This document shows, in pieces, positions 20,815 to 29,863 of a DNA stretch of 64,000 bases. The notes beneath the pieces are model-generated. The model searched no databases. It worked only from the letters and a program-made list of their open reading frames with translations, and was not told where the DNA came from. Within the stretch, counting starts at the first letter, position 1; the number at the start of each line of letters is the position of its first letter. Source of the DNA: Litchfieldella xinjiangensis (GTDB lineage Bacteria > Pseudomonadota > Gammaproteobacteria > Pseudomonadales > Halomonadaceae); NCBI RefSeq assembly GCF_000759345.1, contig NZ_JPZL01000001.1, forward strand, positions 1,302,001 to 1,366,000. Direction: 5' to 3'. The translations under genes and the position numbers were made by a program.

Positions 20815-21207
20815 ATGACGCAATACGTGATTCTCGAGGGTGTCATCGCCTTCTTCCTGGTGGCGGGGGGGGCCTTCACCTTCATCGGGTCGTTGGGCAT
20901 GGCTCACCTGCGCGACTTTTACATGCGCCTGCATGGCCCCACCAAGGCAACCACACTGGGCATCGGCAGCATGCTCATCGCCTCGATGCTGTATTTCTGG
21001 GTCGTGGACGGCAAGCCCGATATTCAGGAAATGTTGATCACGCTGTTCCTGTTCATTACCGCACCGGTCTCGGCTCACCTATTGGCCAAGACCGGCCTGC
21101 ACTTGCAATTGCGGCATGCCGACAAGACCCTCGGCATGCCGGTTGAACTACGCAAGGAGGAAGTGGGCGAGAAGCCCGTACCGCACCCCGACAAGGGACA
21201 CGGCTAG
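20815..21207 (+). CDS. mrpG: Mrp antiporter subunit G (second operon)
   Basis: A 130-residue three-helix protein with GSLGMAHLRDFYMRLHGPTK near residues 24-43, matching PhaG_MnhG. The ATG at 20815 follows the AGGGAG ribosome site; the frame is open upstream inside mrpF. It is the last gene of the operon and converges on hemH, with only 6 bases between the stops and no obvious terminator. Confidence 0.92.
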   Translation: MTQYVILEGVIAFFLVAGGAFTFIGSLGMAHLRDFYMRLHGPTKATTLGIGSMLIASMLYFWVVDGKPDIQEMLITLFLFITAPVSAHLLAKTGLHLQLRHADKTLGMPVELRKEEVGEKPVPHPDKGHG

Positions 21208-21213
21208 GGCTGG

Positions 21214-22287
21214 CTACACCCATCCACCCAGTTCATTGCGCATGACGGCCATCAGCGCATCGATATGGTCGTCACGATCATTGAGGCACGGCACGTAGGT
21301 AAACGCTTCGCCACCCGCCTCCATGAAGCTGTCACGAATCTCCTGGTTGATCTCTTCGAGCGTTTCTACGCAGTCGGCGGCAAAGGCTGGAGAGATCACC
21401 GCAATGCGCTTCTTGCCCTCACGCGCCAGGGACGCCACGTGCTCGACCGTGGCTGGGCCTACCCATTCCTCGGGACCGAACTGCGACTGAAAGGCCGTGA
21501 CGATTTGTGTATCGTCCCATCCCAGACGGGCCTGGAGGAGGCGCGTGGTCTTGCGGCATTGGCAATAGTAGGGATCACCCTCGAGCAGGTAGCGCTTGGG
21601 GACCCCGTGATAGGAAACCACCAGCACCTTGGGACGTTGCTCGGCGGCGGCATAGGCTTCCGTCACCGACGCAGCCAGAGCCTCGATATAGTCAGGATGC
21701 GCGTAATACGCCGGTACGGTACGAATCGCCGGTTGCCACTTGAGCTGCATCAGAGTGCGAAACGCATGATCGTTGGCCGTGGCAGTGGTCGGTGACGCGT
21801 ATTGCGGGTAGAGCGGGAAGAACAGGATCCGCTCACATCCCTGGGCTTGCAGACCTCGCAATACACTGTCCGTGGACGGATTGCCGTAGCGCATGCAAAA
21901 GTCGACGATGACCTCGTCGCCGTAGGCTTCTTTCAAGCGGGCGGCAATCTTGTGGGTCTGCTCGCGCGTGATGGTCAGGAGCGGACTCTCGTCGAGTTCA
22001 TGATTCCAGATGCTGCGATACGCCTTTCCGGAGCTGAACGGGCGCTTGGTCAGGATGATGCCTTGCAATAACGGCTGCCACTTCCAACGGGCATAGTCGA
22101 CGACCCGCTGATCAGAGAGAAACTCACTGAGATAGCGACGCATCGACCAGTAGTCGGTGGCGTCCGGTGTGCCAAGATTGGCCAGCAGGACACCGACACG
22201 GGCACGGGGCACCGGGGGGTGGTCGGAGGGCGCATGAGCCAGGCGGCCCTCGCCGGGCTGATCGCTGACAACGACGGTAGAAGACAT
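21214..22287 (-). CDS. hemH: Ferrochelatase
   Basis: A 357-residue enzyme inserting Fe2+ into protoporphyrin IX, the last step of haem synthesis. GVLLANLGTPDA near residues 32-43, VVSYHGVPKRYL around residues 210-221 with the catalytic histidine, and FQSQFGPEEWVGP near residues 263-275 with the conserved glutamate are all present. Length suits the gammaproteobacterial family (about 320-370). AAGGAC lies upstream of the ATG. With the oxidase genes and the HemN-like and HemJ-like proteins it is part of the haem theme of this window. Confidence 0.95.
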   Translation of the reverse strand: MSSTVVVSDQPGEGRLAHAPSDHPPVPRARVGVLLANLGTPDATDYWSMRRYLSEFLSDQRVVDYARWKWQPLLQGIILTKRPFSSGKAYRSIWNHELDESPLLTITREQTHKIAARLKEAYGDEVIVDFCMRYGNPSTDSVLRGLQAQGCERILFFPLYPQYASPTTATANDHAFRTLMQLKWQPAIRTVPAYYAHPDYIEALAASVTEAYAAAEQRPKVLVVSYHGVPKRYLLEGDPYYCQCRKTTRLLQARLGWDDTQIVTAFQSQFGPEEWVGPATVEHVASLAREGKKRIAVISPAFAADCVETLEEINQEIRDSFMEAGGEAFTYVPCLNDRDDHIDALMAVMRNELGGWV

Positions 22288-22481
22288 GCAAGCGGTCCTT
22301 GTGGTGGGCTCGGCTGTGCCAAGTCTACCAGCCTCAAGGAAGGGGAGAGAATCGAGTTATACTATCGGCGCTATTTGTATAGCATTTGCCAAGATATGGC
22401 TTGCTTGGCGCCTACTCGGCAAGGCAATGAATTGCATTTAATGTTGGCCCTGGCCTCGCGCCAGAGCCACGAGCGCGCTAT
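22288..22481. other. AT-richer intergenic region upstream of hemH
   Basis: This gap between hemH and the DUF6482-like gene is noticeably AT-richer than its surroundings and probably holds the hemH promoter. Two inverted repeats are visible: GCCAAG (22387-22392) against CTTGGC (22403-22408), and a ten-base-pair hairpin at 22445-22469 (arms TGGCCCTGGC and GCCAGAGCCA with one wobble pair). The latter lies just after the upstream gene's stop but has no T-run, so I do not call it a terminator. Confidence 0.35.
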
Positions 22482-22784
22482 CTAGAAGACCAGCGGCATG
22501 CGCGAGGTCAGTGGCGCCTGGTAGTGAGTAGCGCGACCGATGACCTCGTCATGCGCATCCTGGTGAACCAGGTAGGCACGCTGAATGCCATGGCGCTTGA
22601 GTTCAAGATAGATATCGTCGAGGGTGCGAAACAGCATGGGTTTGCCCCGCCGCGAGATGACATGCGCCTCGCCTTCCTCATCCAGCAACTGGATCTGATA
22701 GCAGCGGCTTCCTGCAATGGCGATAACCCGGACTTCATGATCCAGGGGGTGAGAGGCGTACGCCTTTAGTGCTTCCAATTCCAT
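22482..22784 (-). CDS. Small conserved protein, DUF6482-like
   Basis: A 100-residue soluble protein, probably of the DUF6482 family, by its pattern of a redox-neutral beta-rich domain followed by RGKPMLFRTLDDIYLELKRHG and ending with HDEVIGR. Function unknown. I start it at 22784 (MELEALKAY) because AGGAG lies 7 bases upstream; an ATG at 22802 would add six residues. No membrane segment or catalytic motif is apparent. It is a single gene between hemH and the 23019 gene. Confidence 0.6.
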   Translation of the reverse strand: MELEALKAYASHPLDHEVRVIAIAGSRCYQIQLLDEEGEAHVISRRGKPMLFRTLDDIYLELKRHGIQRAYLVHQDAHDEVIGRATHYQAPLTSRMPLVF

Positions 22785-23018
22785 AAGTGGCTCCTGTGAC
22801 ATCCTGTCAAATCGAGTCGAATACAACGTAACCGGCCAGGCCGGACAGTTCCAGTCCAAGGCCTGCATCGTCCAGATACGACTGGGGCACAGCCTGGCTG
22901 TGCCCCATGACGATACGGCGTCACGTAGATGTTGTTTTTATGACCGTCACTCTGCCGGGAAGTTCACACAGCGGACAGTGCCAGGCATTAGCGCAATACG
23001 CGCCGAGTCGATTGGCGC

Positions 23019-23306
23019 TTACTGGTAAGCCGAGGGATCGATGGCCTTGCCCAGCGAATTGCGATCGACCCACTTTCCGGCCTTGGTTTCCTTGTAGCGA
23101 AACACGACCCGATCACCGACCTGAACCGGGACTTCGGCATCTTCGGTCTGGTAGCTGTAGGTCTCGCCATCCACGACGATGCGATAGCGGTAAAGGTCCG
23201 GCATACCCAGCCATTCCTTGAAAGGCCCTTCGCGCTCGATCTCCTGAAGCTCCCCGCGCGCCTCAAGCTTGGGGGTGCGCTTGCCGCGCCGGAATCCACC
23301 TGCCAT
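23019..23306 (-). CDS. Hypothetical 95-residue protein
   Basis: I do not recognise this family with confidence. The N-terminus is basic (GGFRRGKRTPKLEARGELQ). The rest reads as a small beta-barrel, with alternating hydrophobic strands YRYRIVVDGETYSY and VQVGDRVVFRYKETK, compatible with an SH3- or OB-like RNA/DNA-binding fold. The ATG at 23306 has a clear AGGAGAG site. It lies alone upstream of the DUF6482-like gene and just after dnaB on the other side. Composition is like its neighbours. Confidence 0.6.
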   Translation of the reverse strand: MAGGFRRGKRTPKLEARGELQEIEREGPFKEWLGMPDLYRYRIVVDGETYSYQTEDAEVPVQVGDRVVFRYKETKAGKWVDRNSLGKAIDPSAYQ

Positions 23307-23383
23307 ATGCTCTCCTGTCGTGCCGGTATGAGGGGCGGCATTATAAGCGCCACGCGCCACGGCTCAAGCGGTGCTGTCCCCTC

Positions 23384-24772
23384 TCATTCACCGAAATGCT
23401 GGCCGTAGCTATCGGGTGCAAGATCCTCGAAGCGCGTGTACTTGCCGATGAAGGCCATATGCACGGTGCCGATCGGCCCATTACGCTGCTTACCGATGAT
23501 CAACTCGGCCAGCCCCTGATTGTCCGGGTTATCTGGATTGTAGACCTCATCACGGTAGACGAAGGCGATCACGTCCGCATCCTGCTCGATGGCGCCCGAT
23601 TCGCGCAGGTCCGACATTACCGGGCGCTTGTTGGGGCGCTGCTCCAGCGAGCGGTTGAGCTGCGACAGGGCAATGACCGGGCAGCCGAATTCCTTGGCCA
23701 GGCCCTTGAGCGAGCGGGAGATTTCCGAAATCTCACCGGTCCGGTTCTCGGAAAAGCCCGGGATCTGCATCAGCTGCAGATAGTCGATCATGATCATGCC
23801 CATGTTGCCGTGCTCGCGCACCAGGCGGCGGATCCGAGAACGCATCTCGTTGGGCGACAACGCCGCGGTATCGTCGATGAACAGCTGCTTGTCCTTGAGC
23901 AGATTCACTGCCGAGGTCAGGCGGGGCCAGTCTTCATCTTCGAGCTGACCGGTGCGCACGCGCGTCTGGTCAATGCGGCCCAGCGAGGAAAGCATACGCA
24001 ACATCAGGGCGTCGGCGGGCATCTCCATGGAAAACACCATCACCGGCTTGTCGCTGGAGATGACGGCATGTTCCACGACGTTCATGGCGAATGTAGTCTT
24101 TCCCATCGAGGGGCGGCCGGCGATGATCACAAGGTCCGCGGGCTGCAGACCCGAGGTCATGTCGTCGAGATCGCGAAACCCCGTCGAGAGCCCGGTCATC
24201 TGACCCTGCATGTTGAACAGCTCATCGATACGATCGACGGCCTTGGCCAGCAGCTCGCTCATGCCGATGGGGCCGCCCAGCTTGGGACGGTCCTCGCTGA
24301 TCTGGAAGACCAGTCGTTCGGCCTCGTTGACCAGCTCGTCCGATGGGCGTCCTTGAGGTGCGAAAGCCCCTTCGGCGATCTGGTTGGCTGCCTGGATCAA
24401 CTTTCGCAGCGTGGCCCGCTCGCGAACGATATCGGTATAGGCGCGTATATTGCTCGCCGACGGCGTGTTTCGCGCCAATTCCGCCAGATACGCAAGCCCG
24501 CCCACCGTATCGAGCTGATCGCGGTTCTCGAGCGCTTCGGACAGGGTCACCACGTCCAGCGGATGGCCGCCCTCGGCCAGACCAGTCATGGCATTGAAGA
24601 TCAGGCGATGTTCGTAGCGGTAGAAATCGCCGCCCACGAGACGTTCGGAGACGGTATCCCAGGCACTGTTGTCGAGCATCAGGCCGCCCAGCACAGATTG
24701 TTCCGCCTCAAGGGAATGCGGCGGAACCTTGAGTGCAGCGGTTTCCTGATCGAGGTCGACGGTATCGTTCAT
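23384..24772 (-). CDS. dnaB: Replicative DNA helicase DnaB
   Basis: A 462-residue hexameric 5'-3' helicase of the replication fork. The N-terminal domain (about residues 15-115) begins with PPHSLEAEQSVLGGLMLD. The RecA-like C-terminal domain contains Walker A GRPSMGKTT near residue 220, Walker B MIMIDYLQLM, the arginine-finger region and ALSQLNRSLEQRPNKRP. No intein is present. Gammaproteobacteria usually carry dnaB near rplI, and here the ribosomal cluster is 5 kb away, with the dgo operon lying between. Confidence 0.96.
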   Translation of the reverse strand: MNDTVDLDQETAALKVPPHSLEAEQSVLGGLMLDNSAWDTVSERLVGGDFYRYEHRLIFNAMTGLAEGGHPLDVVTLSEALENRDQLDTVGGLAYLAELARNTPSASNIRAYTDIVRERATLRKLIQAANQIAEGAFAPQGRPSDELVNEAERLVFQISEDRPKLGGPIGMSELLAKAVDRIDELFNMQGQMTGLSTGFRDLDDMTSGLQPADLVIIAGRPSMGKTTFAMNVVEHAVISSDKPVMVFSMEMPADALMLRMLSSLGRIDQTRVRTGQLEDEDWPRLTSAVNLLKDKQLFIDDTAALSPNEMRSRIRRLVREHGNMGMIMIDYLQLMQIPGFSENRTGEISEISRSLKGLAKEFGCPVIALSQLNRSLEQRPNKRPVMSDLRESGAIEQDADVIAFVYRDEVYNPDNPDNQGLAELIIGKQRNGPIGTVHMAFIGKYTRFEDLAPDSYGQHFGE

Positions 24773-24863
24773 GATGGGGCGGAACCTCGCAAAACGGGAA
24801 GCGGGGCCATTCTACCCCAACCCGGTGCCCCACCCTACCGTCGTTCAGCGCCCCAAAAGGAGG

Positions 24864-25742
24864 CTATCTCAAGCGAAGCGGCGTATCGGCCAGCCCCGGC
24901 ACCGCGAGCTCGGCCATGAACAGGTCGCCCGCCATGGGCTCCTCCTCCCGCTGGCGGGCCGACATGCCCTCTCGGGCCGTCGTGATATACAGACGATCCA
25001 GGTCGCGGCCGCCAAAGGCCGGACAGGAAGGCTGGGCTGTCGGCAGGCGTACCTCGTCGATCTGGCTGGCATCAGGGGCAAGGCGAATGACTTTTCCAGC
25101 GCCCCACAGGGAGAGCCACATGGCGCCTTCCCGGTCGATGACGGCACCATCGGGGTTGCCGGTGTGCGCGGAATAGTCGAGCCAGGGTTCCGGCTCGCCA
25201 TCCGGCCACCCTTCGCTATCCAGTGCCCATTCGAAAACGATCCCACGCGCCGTATCGGCGAAATAGGCACGCTCTCCCTGAGGCGAGAAACAGATGGCGT
25301 TGGGGATGGTTATGCCCGAGTGAAGCTTGACCAGCTCACCCCGGTGCAGTCGGTAGAGACTCCCGGCGGCGGGTTCGGCAGCCTTTCCCATGCTGGAGAG
25401 CCATAAGCTGCCATGGCGGTCGAGCCGGCCATCGTTGGAGCGCGTGATCGGGTTATCGGCTTCAAACCCCATGATCGATTCACGGCTGCCTGAACGAGGA
25501 TCGAAACGCTCCAGGGTATGCTCGCCCACCACCAACAGGCCACCGTCGAAAAGCGGTACCGCCAGCGAAATGCAGCAACCGAAGTCGACCTGGCCGGTCT
25601 CTGCGTCCCCGGGCGATAACCAGTGCAGCTGGCCTTCGAGGATGTCGCACCAGTAGAGACGTTCATTGACGGCATCCCACACCGGCCCTTCACCCAGCTC
25701 GCAGCCACATGCAACGACACGTTGAGCCTCTCTGCTCGTCAT
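24864..25742 (-). CDS. SMP-30/gluconolactonase family protein, probable sugar lactonase
   Basis: A 292-residue six-bladed beta-propeller of the SMP-30/regucalcin family. The metal ligands expected are present: Glu in GEGPVWDAVN (near residue 18), Asn in TIPNAICFS (near 149) and Asp in GNPDGAVIDREG (near 199). It is the last gene of the galactonate operon and overlaps dgoA by four bases (ATGA), so the likely substrate is galactono-1,4-lactone, giving D-galactonate. That substrate is inferred from context; the family also includes gluconolactonases and L-arabinonolactonases. Confidence 0.82.
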   Translation of the reverse strand: MTSREAQRVVACGCELGEGPVWDAVNERLYWCDILEGQLHWLSPGDAETGQVDFGCCISLAVPLFDGGLLVVGEHTLERFDPRSGSRESIMGFEADNPITRSNDGRLDRHGSLWLSSMGKAAEPAAGSLYRLHRGELVKLHSGITIPNAICFSPQGERAYFADTARGIVFEWALDSEGWPDGEPEPWLDYSAHTGNPDGAVIDREGAMWLSLWGAGKVIRLAPDASQIDEVRLPTAQPSCPAFGGRDLDRLYITTAREGMSARQREEEPMAGDLFMAELAVPGLADTPLRLR

Positions 25743-26350
25743 TTGCCGTCTCCCGCCGATTGCCAGGCATGCACCAGGGCTTGCGCCCTCTCGCTCACCT
25801 CTACAGCGCTCAAGCCCGGCTTGTACAGCGCGCTACCGAGCCCTGCCCCATCGATGCCCGCAGCGCGCCACTCGGCGAAATTATCCGCATCGATACCGCC
25901 CACGGCATACAGCTCAGTGCCTTTAGGCAGCACGGCACGCATGGCCTGCATTCCAGCGATACCCACCTGCACGGCGGGGAAGAGCTTGAGCGCACTGGCA
26001 CCGGCCTCCAGGGCATCGAAGGCCTCGGACGGGGTAACGATACCCGGGAGTGACGTCATCCCGAGATGCCGCGTCTCGGCGATCACCGAGGGACGGCAAT
26101 TGGGTGATACGATCAGACGCCCTCCCGCTGCATGCACTTCGCGCACCTCGGCGGTACTCAATACCGTACCGGCGCCGATCATGGCTCGTGTGCCAAACGC
26201 CTCGGCCAGGCGGCGAATGCTCTCGATGGGATCGGGCGAATTGAGCGGGACTTCGATGCGCTGGATCCCAGCATCGAGTACGGCCTCACCGACCTCGACC
26301 GCATCGCGTGGGGTGACGCCGCGCAGTATGGCTACCAGGGGTAGAGACAT
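25739..26350 (-). CDS. dgoA: 2-dehydro-3-deoxy-6-phosphogalactonate aldolase
   Basis: A 203-residue class I aldolase of the KDPG/KDPGal family, splitting KDPGal into pyruvate and glyceraldehyde-3-phosphate. The Schiff-base lysine is Lys122 in SALKLFPA; Glu33 (RIEVPLNSP), the GAGTVL loop (59-64) and SPN (82-84) match. The PLNSP motif is typical of the KDPGal-specific branch. GGAGG precedes the ATG at 26350 by 5 bases; in-frame upstream codons run into dgoK. It is 13 bases after dgoK. Confidence 0.93.
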   Translation of the reverse strand: MSLPLVAILRGVTPRDAVEVGEAVLDAGIQRIEVPLNSPDPIESIRRLAEAFGTRAMIGAGTVLSTAEVREVHAAGGRLIVSPNCRPSVIAETRHLGMTSLPGIVTPSEAFDALEAGASALKLFPAVQVGIAGMQAMRAVLPKGTELYAVGGIDADNFAEWRAAGIDGAGLGSALYKPGLSAVEVSERAQALVHAWQSAGDGK

Positions 26351-26363
26351 ATGACCTCCAAAT

Positions 26364-27338
26364 TCATGAATGCAGTGCGTGCCTGGCCTGGCGTAGACCG
26401 GCCAGCACCACACGCTCGCTATCCAGGGTGCGGCTTGGGTATCCCAAGGCCTCGAGAGCCACGGCGTAGCGACGGCACAAGCTCTCAGCGCCGATCAGGC
26501 TGACCGCCTCGCCATCCGCCAGATCCTGGCGAACCGCACCGAGCTCCAAGCCGATGATCAATCCCGAAAGACGTGCTGCGAGCAGGCGCCCACGAGACTC
26601 GTCGCTGGGAAGACCGTAATCGAGCAGGTCGATGGCGCGGATACCGAACAGCCATTGAGTCACGCGGGCCGGCCTCTCCACGGCATCGTCAATCGCTGCC
26701 AGAAACGTACCGCGACAGTCCGGATCGTCCAGGCTGTCCTCGCCTACCGAGTGGGCGAGGACGGAACGCTCGGCAAGCAAGCGATACAGCTCACCGGTCA
26801 GGTAGGTGCGAAACGAATCGAGCGTGCCCGATTCGAGACGCGCCCACTTCGAGTGGGTGCCCGGTAAGCAGGCCCATCCCGAGAGAGCGGGCTCAAGCGC
26901 TGCCAGACCGGCCAGTTGCGTCTCCTCGCCCCGCATCACATCGAAGTCGACATCCTCCCGGCCACGGGGCTGGCAAAGCCCCGGCAACAGGGAGACATGC
27001 AGGCGTGATTCGCGCAACGTCGGGGGCGACACGGCGCCATCGACCAGCGATTCCAGCCGGCACGGCACCTGACGGTAAGGGGCTTCCTGCCAGCCCTGGC
27101 GGGCCCCTGCCATCCCACAGACCATGACATCGACGGGCGCGTCGTCGTCCGACAGCCAATCCGCGACCACCTCGAGCAATGCCGCTTCATAGCGTTCGGC
27201 CGTCAGCCCCAGCATGCCGCGCTGGGAGCTGCCGCGTGCCAGGACTTCGCCGTGGCGATCCAGAGCCCAGGCACGCAAGTTGCTGGACCCCCAGTCGACG
27301 GCGATCCATTCCAATCCCTCGCGAATGGTAGCGTTCAT
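26364..27338 (-). CDS. dgoK: 2-dehydro-3-deoxygalactonokinase
   Basis: A 324-residue sugar kinase of the DgoK family phosphorylating 2-keto-3-deoxygalactonate. The N-terminal phosphate-binding turn is AVDWGSSNLRAWALD (about residues 13-27), and a later PGTHSKWA segment is characteristic. I use the ATG at 27338 with AAGGAGAAA upstream; the long upstream open frame is noise across dgoD. It lies 10 bases after dgoD and is cytoplasmic. Confidence 0.93.
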   Translation of the reverse strand: MNATIREGLEWIAVDWGSSNLRAWALDRHGEVLARGSSQRGMLGLTAERYEAALLEVVADWLSDDDAPVDVMVCGMAGARQGWQEAPYRQVPCRLESLVDGAVSPPTLRESRLHVSLLPGLCQPRGREDVDFDVMRGEETQLAGLAALEPALSGWACLPGTHSKWARLESGTLDSFRTYLTGELYRLLAERSVLAHSVGEDSLDDPDCRGTFLAAIDDAVERPARVTQWLFGIRAIDLLDYGLPSDESRGRLLAARLSGLIIGLELGAVRQDLADGEAVSLIGAESLCRRYAVALEALGYPSRTLDSERVVLAGLRQARHALHS

Positions 27339-27348
27339 TGGTTTCTCC

Positions 27349-28497
27349 TTACCATTCGGCGATTGAGCCATCATCATGGGTCCATACCGGGTTGCGCCAA
27401 CGATGTCCGACCTTGGCACGCTCTTCGACGAACGCCTCGTCGATCTCGACCCCCAGACCCGGCTTTTGGGGAATCGCACAGAACCCGTCCTCGATCTGCA
27501 GGGCGCTCTTGTCGACCAGATAGTCGAGCACGTCGTTGCCCTGGTTGTAATGGATGCCCATGCTCTGCTCCTGGATGAATGCGTTGTGGCATACGGCATC
27601 CAGATGCAGAGACGTCGCCAGCGTAAGCGGGCCCAGCGGGCAATGGGGTGCCAGTGCGACATCATAGGCCGAGGCCAGGGCGGCGATCTTCATGCCCTCG
27701 CTGATGCCACCACAGTGCGACAGGTCAGGCTGGATGATGTCGACCATGCCATCGGCCAACAGGTCGCGAAATTCGAAACGGGTATGCAACCGTTCGCCGG
27801 TGGCGAGGGGATAGCCTAGGCCGCCGGCGATGTGCTTGAGCGCAGGAAGATGCTCGGGGGCGACCGGCTCTTCGACGAACATCGGGTGGAAGGGCTCCAG
27901 CTCACGCAGTAGCGCCTTGGCCATCGGGCGATGGACACGGCCATGGAAATCGATGCCGATGCCCACTTCGGGGCCCACCGCCTCGCGTGCTTCGGCGACC
28001 CGCGCCACTGCTTCGTCGACCTTGGCGTGGGAATCGACGATCTGCATCTCGGCCGTACCGTTCATCTTGAAGGCAGTGAAGCCCTGTTCGACCAGCGCTC
28101 GTGCGCCACTGCCGACATCGCTGGGGCGATCGCCACCGGTCCAGGCATACATGCGCATCCGATCGCGCACCGCGCCACCCAACATCTGATGTACCGGAAC
28201 GCCCAGATCCCGCCCCTTCAGGTCCCACAGCGCTTGGTCGATCCCGGCGATGGCGCTCATCAAGATCGGACCGCCCCGATAGAAGCCGGCGCGATAAAGG
28301 GTATTCCAAAGATGCTCGATGCGGTGGGGATCCTGGCCGATCAGGTAGTCGGCGAGTTCATGAACAGCGGCTTCGACGGTTGCGGCACGTCCTTCGATGA
28401 CCGGCTCACCCCAGCCATAGACGCCTGCATCGGTCTCGATCTTGAGGAAGAGCCAGCGCGGTGGCACCTGCCAGGTCTTGAGACGAGTAATCTTCAT
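27349..28497 (-). CDS. dgoD: D-galactonate dehydratase
   Basis: A 382-residue enolase-superfamily enzyme converting D-galactonate to 2-keto-3-deoxygalactonate. The metal ligands Asp183, Glu209 and Glu235 and the catalytic His185 and His285 fall at the same positions as in E. coli DgoD, and the N-terminus ([27 protein letters not shown]) is nearly superimposable. It overlaps the upstream gntR by four bases. This gene fixes the identity of the whole operon. Confidence 0.96.
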   Translation of the reverse strand: MKITRLKTWQVPPRWLFLKIETDAGVYGWGEPVIEGRAATVEAAVHELADYLIGQDPHRIEHLWNTLYRAGFYRGGPILMSAIAGIDQALWDLKGRDLGVPVHQMLGGAVRDRMRMYAWTGGDRPSDVGSGARALVEQGFTAFKMNGTAEMQIVDSHAKVDEAVARVAEAREAVGPEVGIGIDFHGRVHRPMAKALLRELEPFHPMFVEEPVAPEHLPALKHIAGGLGYPLATGERLHTRFEFRDLLADGMVDIIQPDLSHCGGISEGMKIAALASAYDVALAPHCPLGPLTLATSLHLDAVCHNAFIQEQSMGIHYNQGNDVLDYLVDKSALQIEDGFCAIPQKPGLGVEIDEAFVEERAKVGHRWRNPVWTHDDGSIAEW

Positions 28498-29267
28498 GCT
28501 CCGGTTCCTTTCGGTGAAGTGAGTGGGTGCTCGGTGATGTGCCGCATCGACAAGCCCAGGTCGGCAGCAGTGCGCTCCAAGATATATGCCGCGGCCCGTC
28601 GCGCCTCGTCTGGCTGACGCAATCGAATCGCTTCCATGACCCGCCAATGGCGCTCAAGACTGTCATCCAGCGTAGTCGCTTGCTGATGGGACTGCGCGAT
28701 CAGCGCCAGGATCGACGGCCGCAGCAGATGGCCCATCTGTCGCCACACCAGGTTATGGCTGGCGCGGTAGATAGCGGCATGAAAGATGGCATCATGCTCG
28801 CCGTGCTCGCGGTAACGCGCACTATCGGCGGCTGTGTCACACATACCGCGGTAGGCCCGCTCGAGCCGTGACAGATCCTCGGCATCCGCTGACTGGGCGG
28901 CCAGTGCCGCGACATGCGGCTCGGCAGACAGGCGGAAGGCATGGATTTCCCGGATAAGCTGAGGATGCGGTGTGTCCAGCCCCGTCAACCATTCGCTCAT
29001 CTGGGGATCAAGCAGGTGCCATTCGCCGATGTCACATACCCAGGAGCCACGCCCGGCGCTACGCTCGATCAATCCCGCGGTGGTCAAGCGGGCCAGGGCG
29101 TTGCGTACCAGGTTACGACTGGCACCGAAGTGCTCGCATAAATCGAGCTCCCGAGGGAAGGGTGCCCCCGTCGCCCAATGCCCTGACAGGATGGCGCGCG
29201 CGAGTTGTGTAGCGAGTTCGTGCGCATCGGCGCGGGCAGGCAAGGACGGCAACGGACTGAGCGACAT
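28494..29267 (-). CDS. GntR/FadR-family (FCD) regulator of galactonate use
   Basis: A 257-residue transcription factor: an N-terminal winged helix (about residues 14-80, with [19 protein letters not shown] as the recognition region) and a C-terminal FCD ligand domain with metal-binding histidine pattern ([15 protein letters not shown] near residue 158). It is the first gene of the operon, functionally equivalent to DgoR, and would be released by galactonate. The start at 29267 has AGGAGG 8 bases upstream. A matching inverted repeat lies 56 bases before it. Confidence 0.88.
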   Translation of the reverse strand: MSLSPLPSLPARADAHELATQLARAILSGHWATGAPFPRELDLCEHFGASRNLVRNALARLTTAGLIERSAGRGSWVCDIGEWHLLDPQMSEWLTGLDTPHPQLIREIHAFRLSAEPHVAALAAQSADAEDLSRLERAYRGMCDTAADSARYREHGEHDAIFHAAIYRASHNLVWRQMGHLLRPSILALIAQSHQQATTLDDSLERHWRVMEAIRLRQPDEARRAAAYILERTAADLGLSMRHITEHPLTSPKGTGA

Positions 29268-29322
29268 CGTGCAGCCTCCTGGCATTCCTGGTTCGTGAGC
29301 TTATTGTCTGCTATTCAATTCC

Positions 29323-29337
29323 AAATGTCTGACATTT
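29323..29337. promoter_or_regulatory. Candidate GntR operator of the dgo operon
   Basis: AAATGT-CTG-ACATTT is a perfect inverted repeat with six-base arms. Its GT-N3-AC core is the typical spacing of FadR-subfamily sites. It lies between the gntR start and the rplI terminator. Confidence 0.55.
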
Positions 29338-29346
29338 TAGTGTTGC

Positions 29347-29379
29347 AATAAAAAAGCGCAAGCAGTCGCCTGCTTGCGC
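29347..29379 (-). terminator. Rho-independent terminator of the rpsF-rplI operon
   Basis: On the minus strand a perfect ten-base-pair stem (GCGCAAGCAG, loop GCGA, CTGCTTGCGC) is followed by TTTTTTATT, 23 bases after the rplI stop. Confidence 0.93.
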
Positions 29380-29401
29380 CCTCATTGCGGTGTGTCCGAA
29401 T

Positions 29402-29848
29402 TTACTCGGCCACGACCACCACGCGTACGGTGGCACCGACTTCGGCATGCAGCTGCAGCTCGATGTCGTATTCACCTGTCGCGCGAATCGGACCTTCCGG
29501 CATGCGTACTTCGCTCTTGGCGACGTCGATCCCGGCAGAGGCGATGGCTTCGGCCAGATCGCGCGGCCCGATGGAGCCGAACAACTTGCCTTCTTCACCG
29601 GCCTTGGCGACCAGTGACAGCTCGATCTCGTTGAGCTGGGCGGCACGCGCCTCGGCTTCCTGCTTGCGCTCGGTAGCCTGGGCTTCGAGCTCGGCGCGCT
29701 GGGCATTGAAGGCCTCAACGTTTTCCTTGCTGGCCGGAACGGCAAGCCCGTACGGCATCAGGTAGTTACGACCATAACCGGGCTTGACGGTGACCTTGTC
29801 ACCCAGGCCACCCAGCTTACCAATGTTGTCGAGCAGAATGACTTCCAT
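29402..29848 (-). CDS. rplI: 50S ribosomal protein L9
   Basis: A 148-residue primary 23S rRNA-binding protein. [19 protein letters not shown] at the N-terminus, with [16 protein letters not shown], is diagnostic; a long connecting helix (about residues 40-75) links it to the C-terminal domain. It is the last gene of rpsF-rpsR-DUF2232-rplI and is followed by a strong terminator. Confidence 0.97.
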   Translation of the reverse strand: MEVILLDNIGKLGGLGDKVTVKPGYGRNYLMPYGLAVPASKENVEAFNAQRAELEAQATERKQEAEARAAQLNEIELSLVAKAGEEGKLFGSIGPRDLAEAIASAGIDVAKSEVRMPEGPIRATGEYDIELQLHAEVGATVRVVVVAE

Positions 29849-29863
29849 CTCGTTAACCTCTTG

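Noticed and set aside
22445-22469. Hairpin as terminator of the DUF6482-like gene
   Set aside because: The stem is good, but no T-run follows in the direction of transcription.
23396-24919. 507-residue open frame opposite dnaB
   Set aside because: It is an antisense shadow of dnaB created by GC-rich codon use; its translation has no domain and is rich in His, Gln and Arg.
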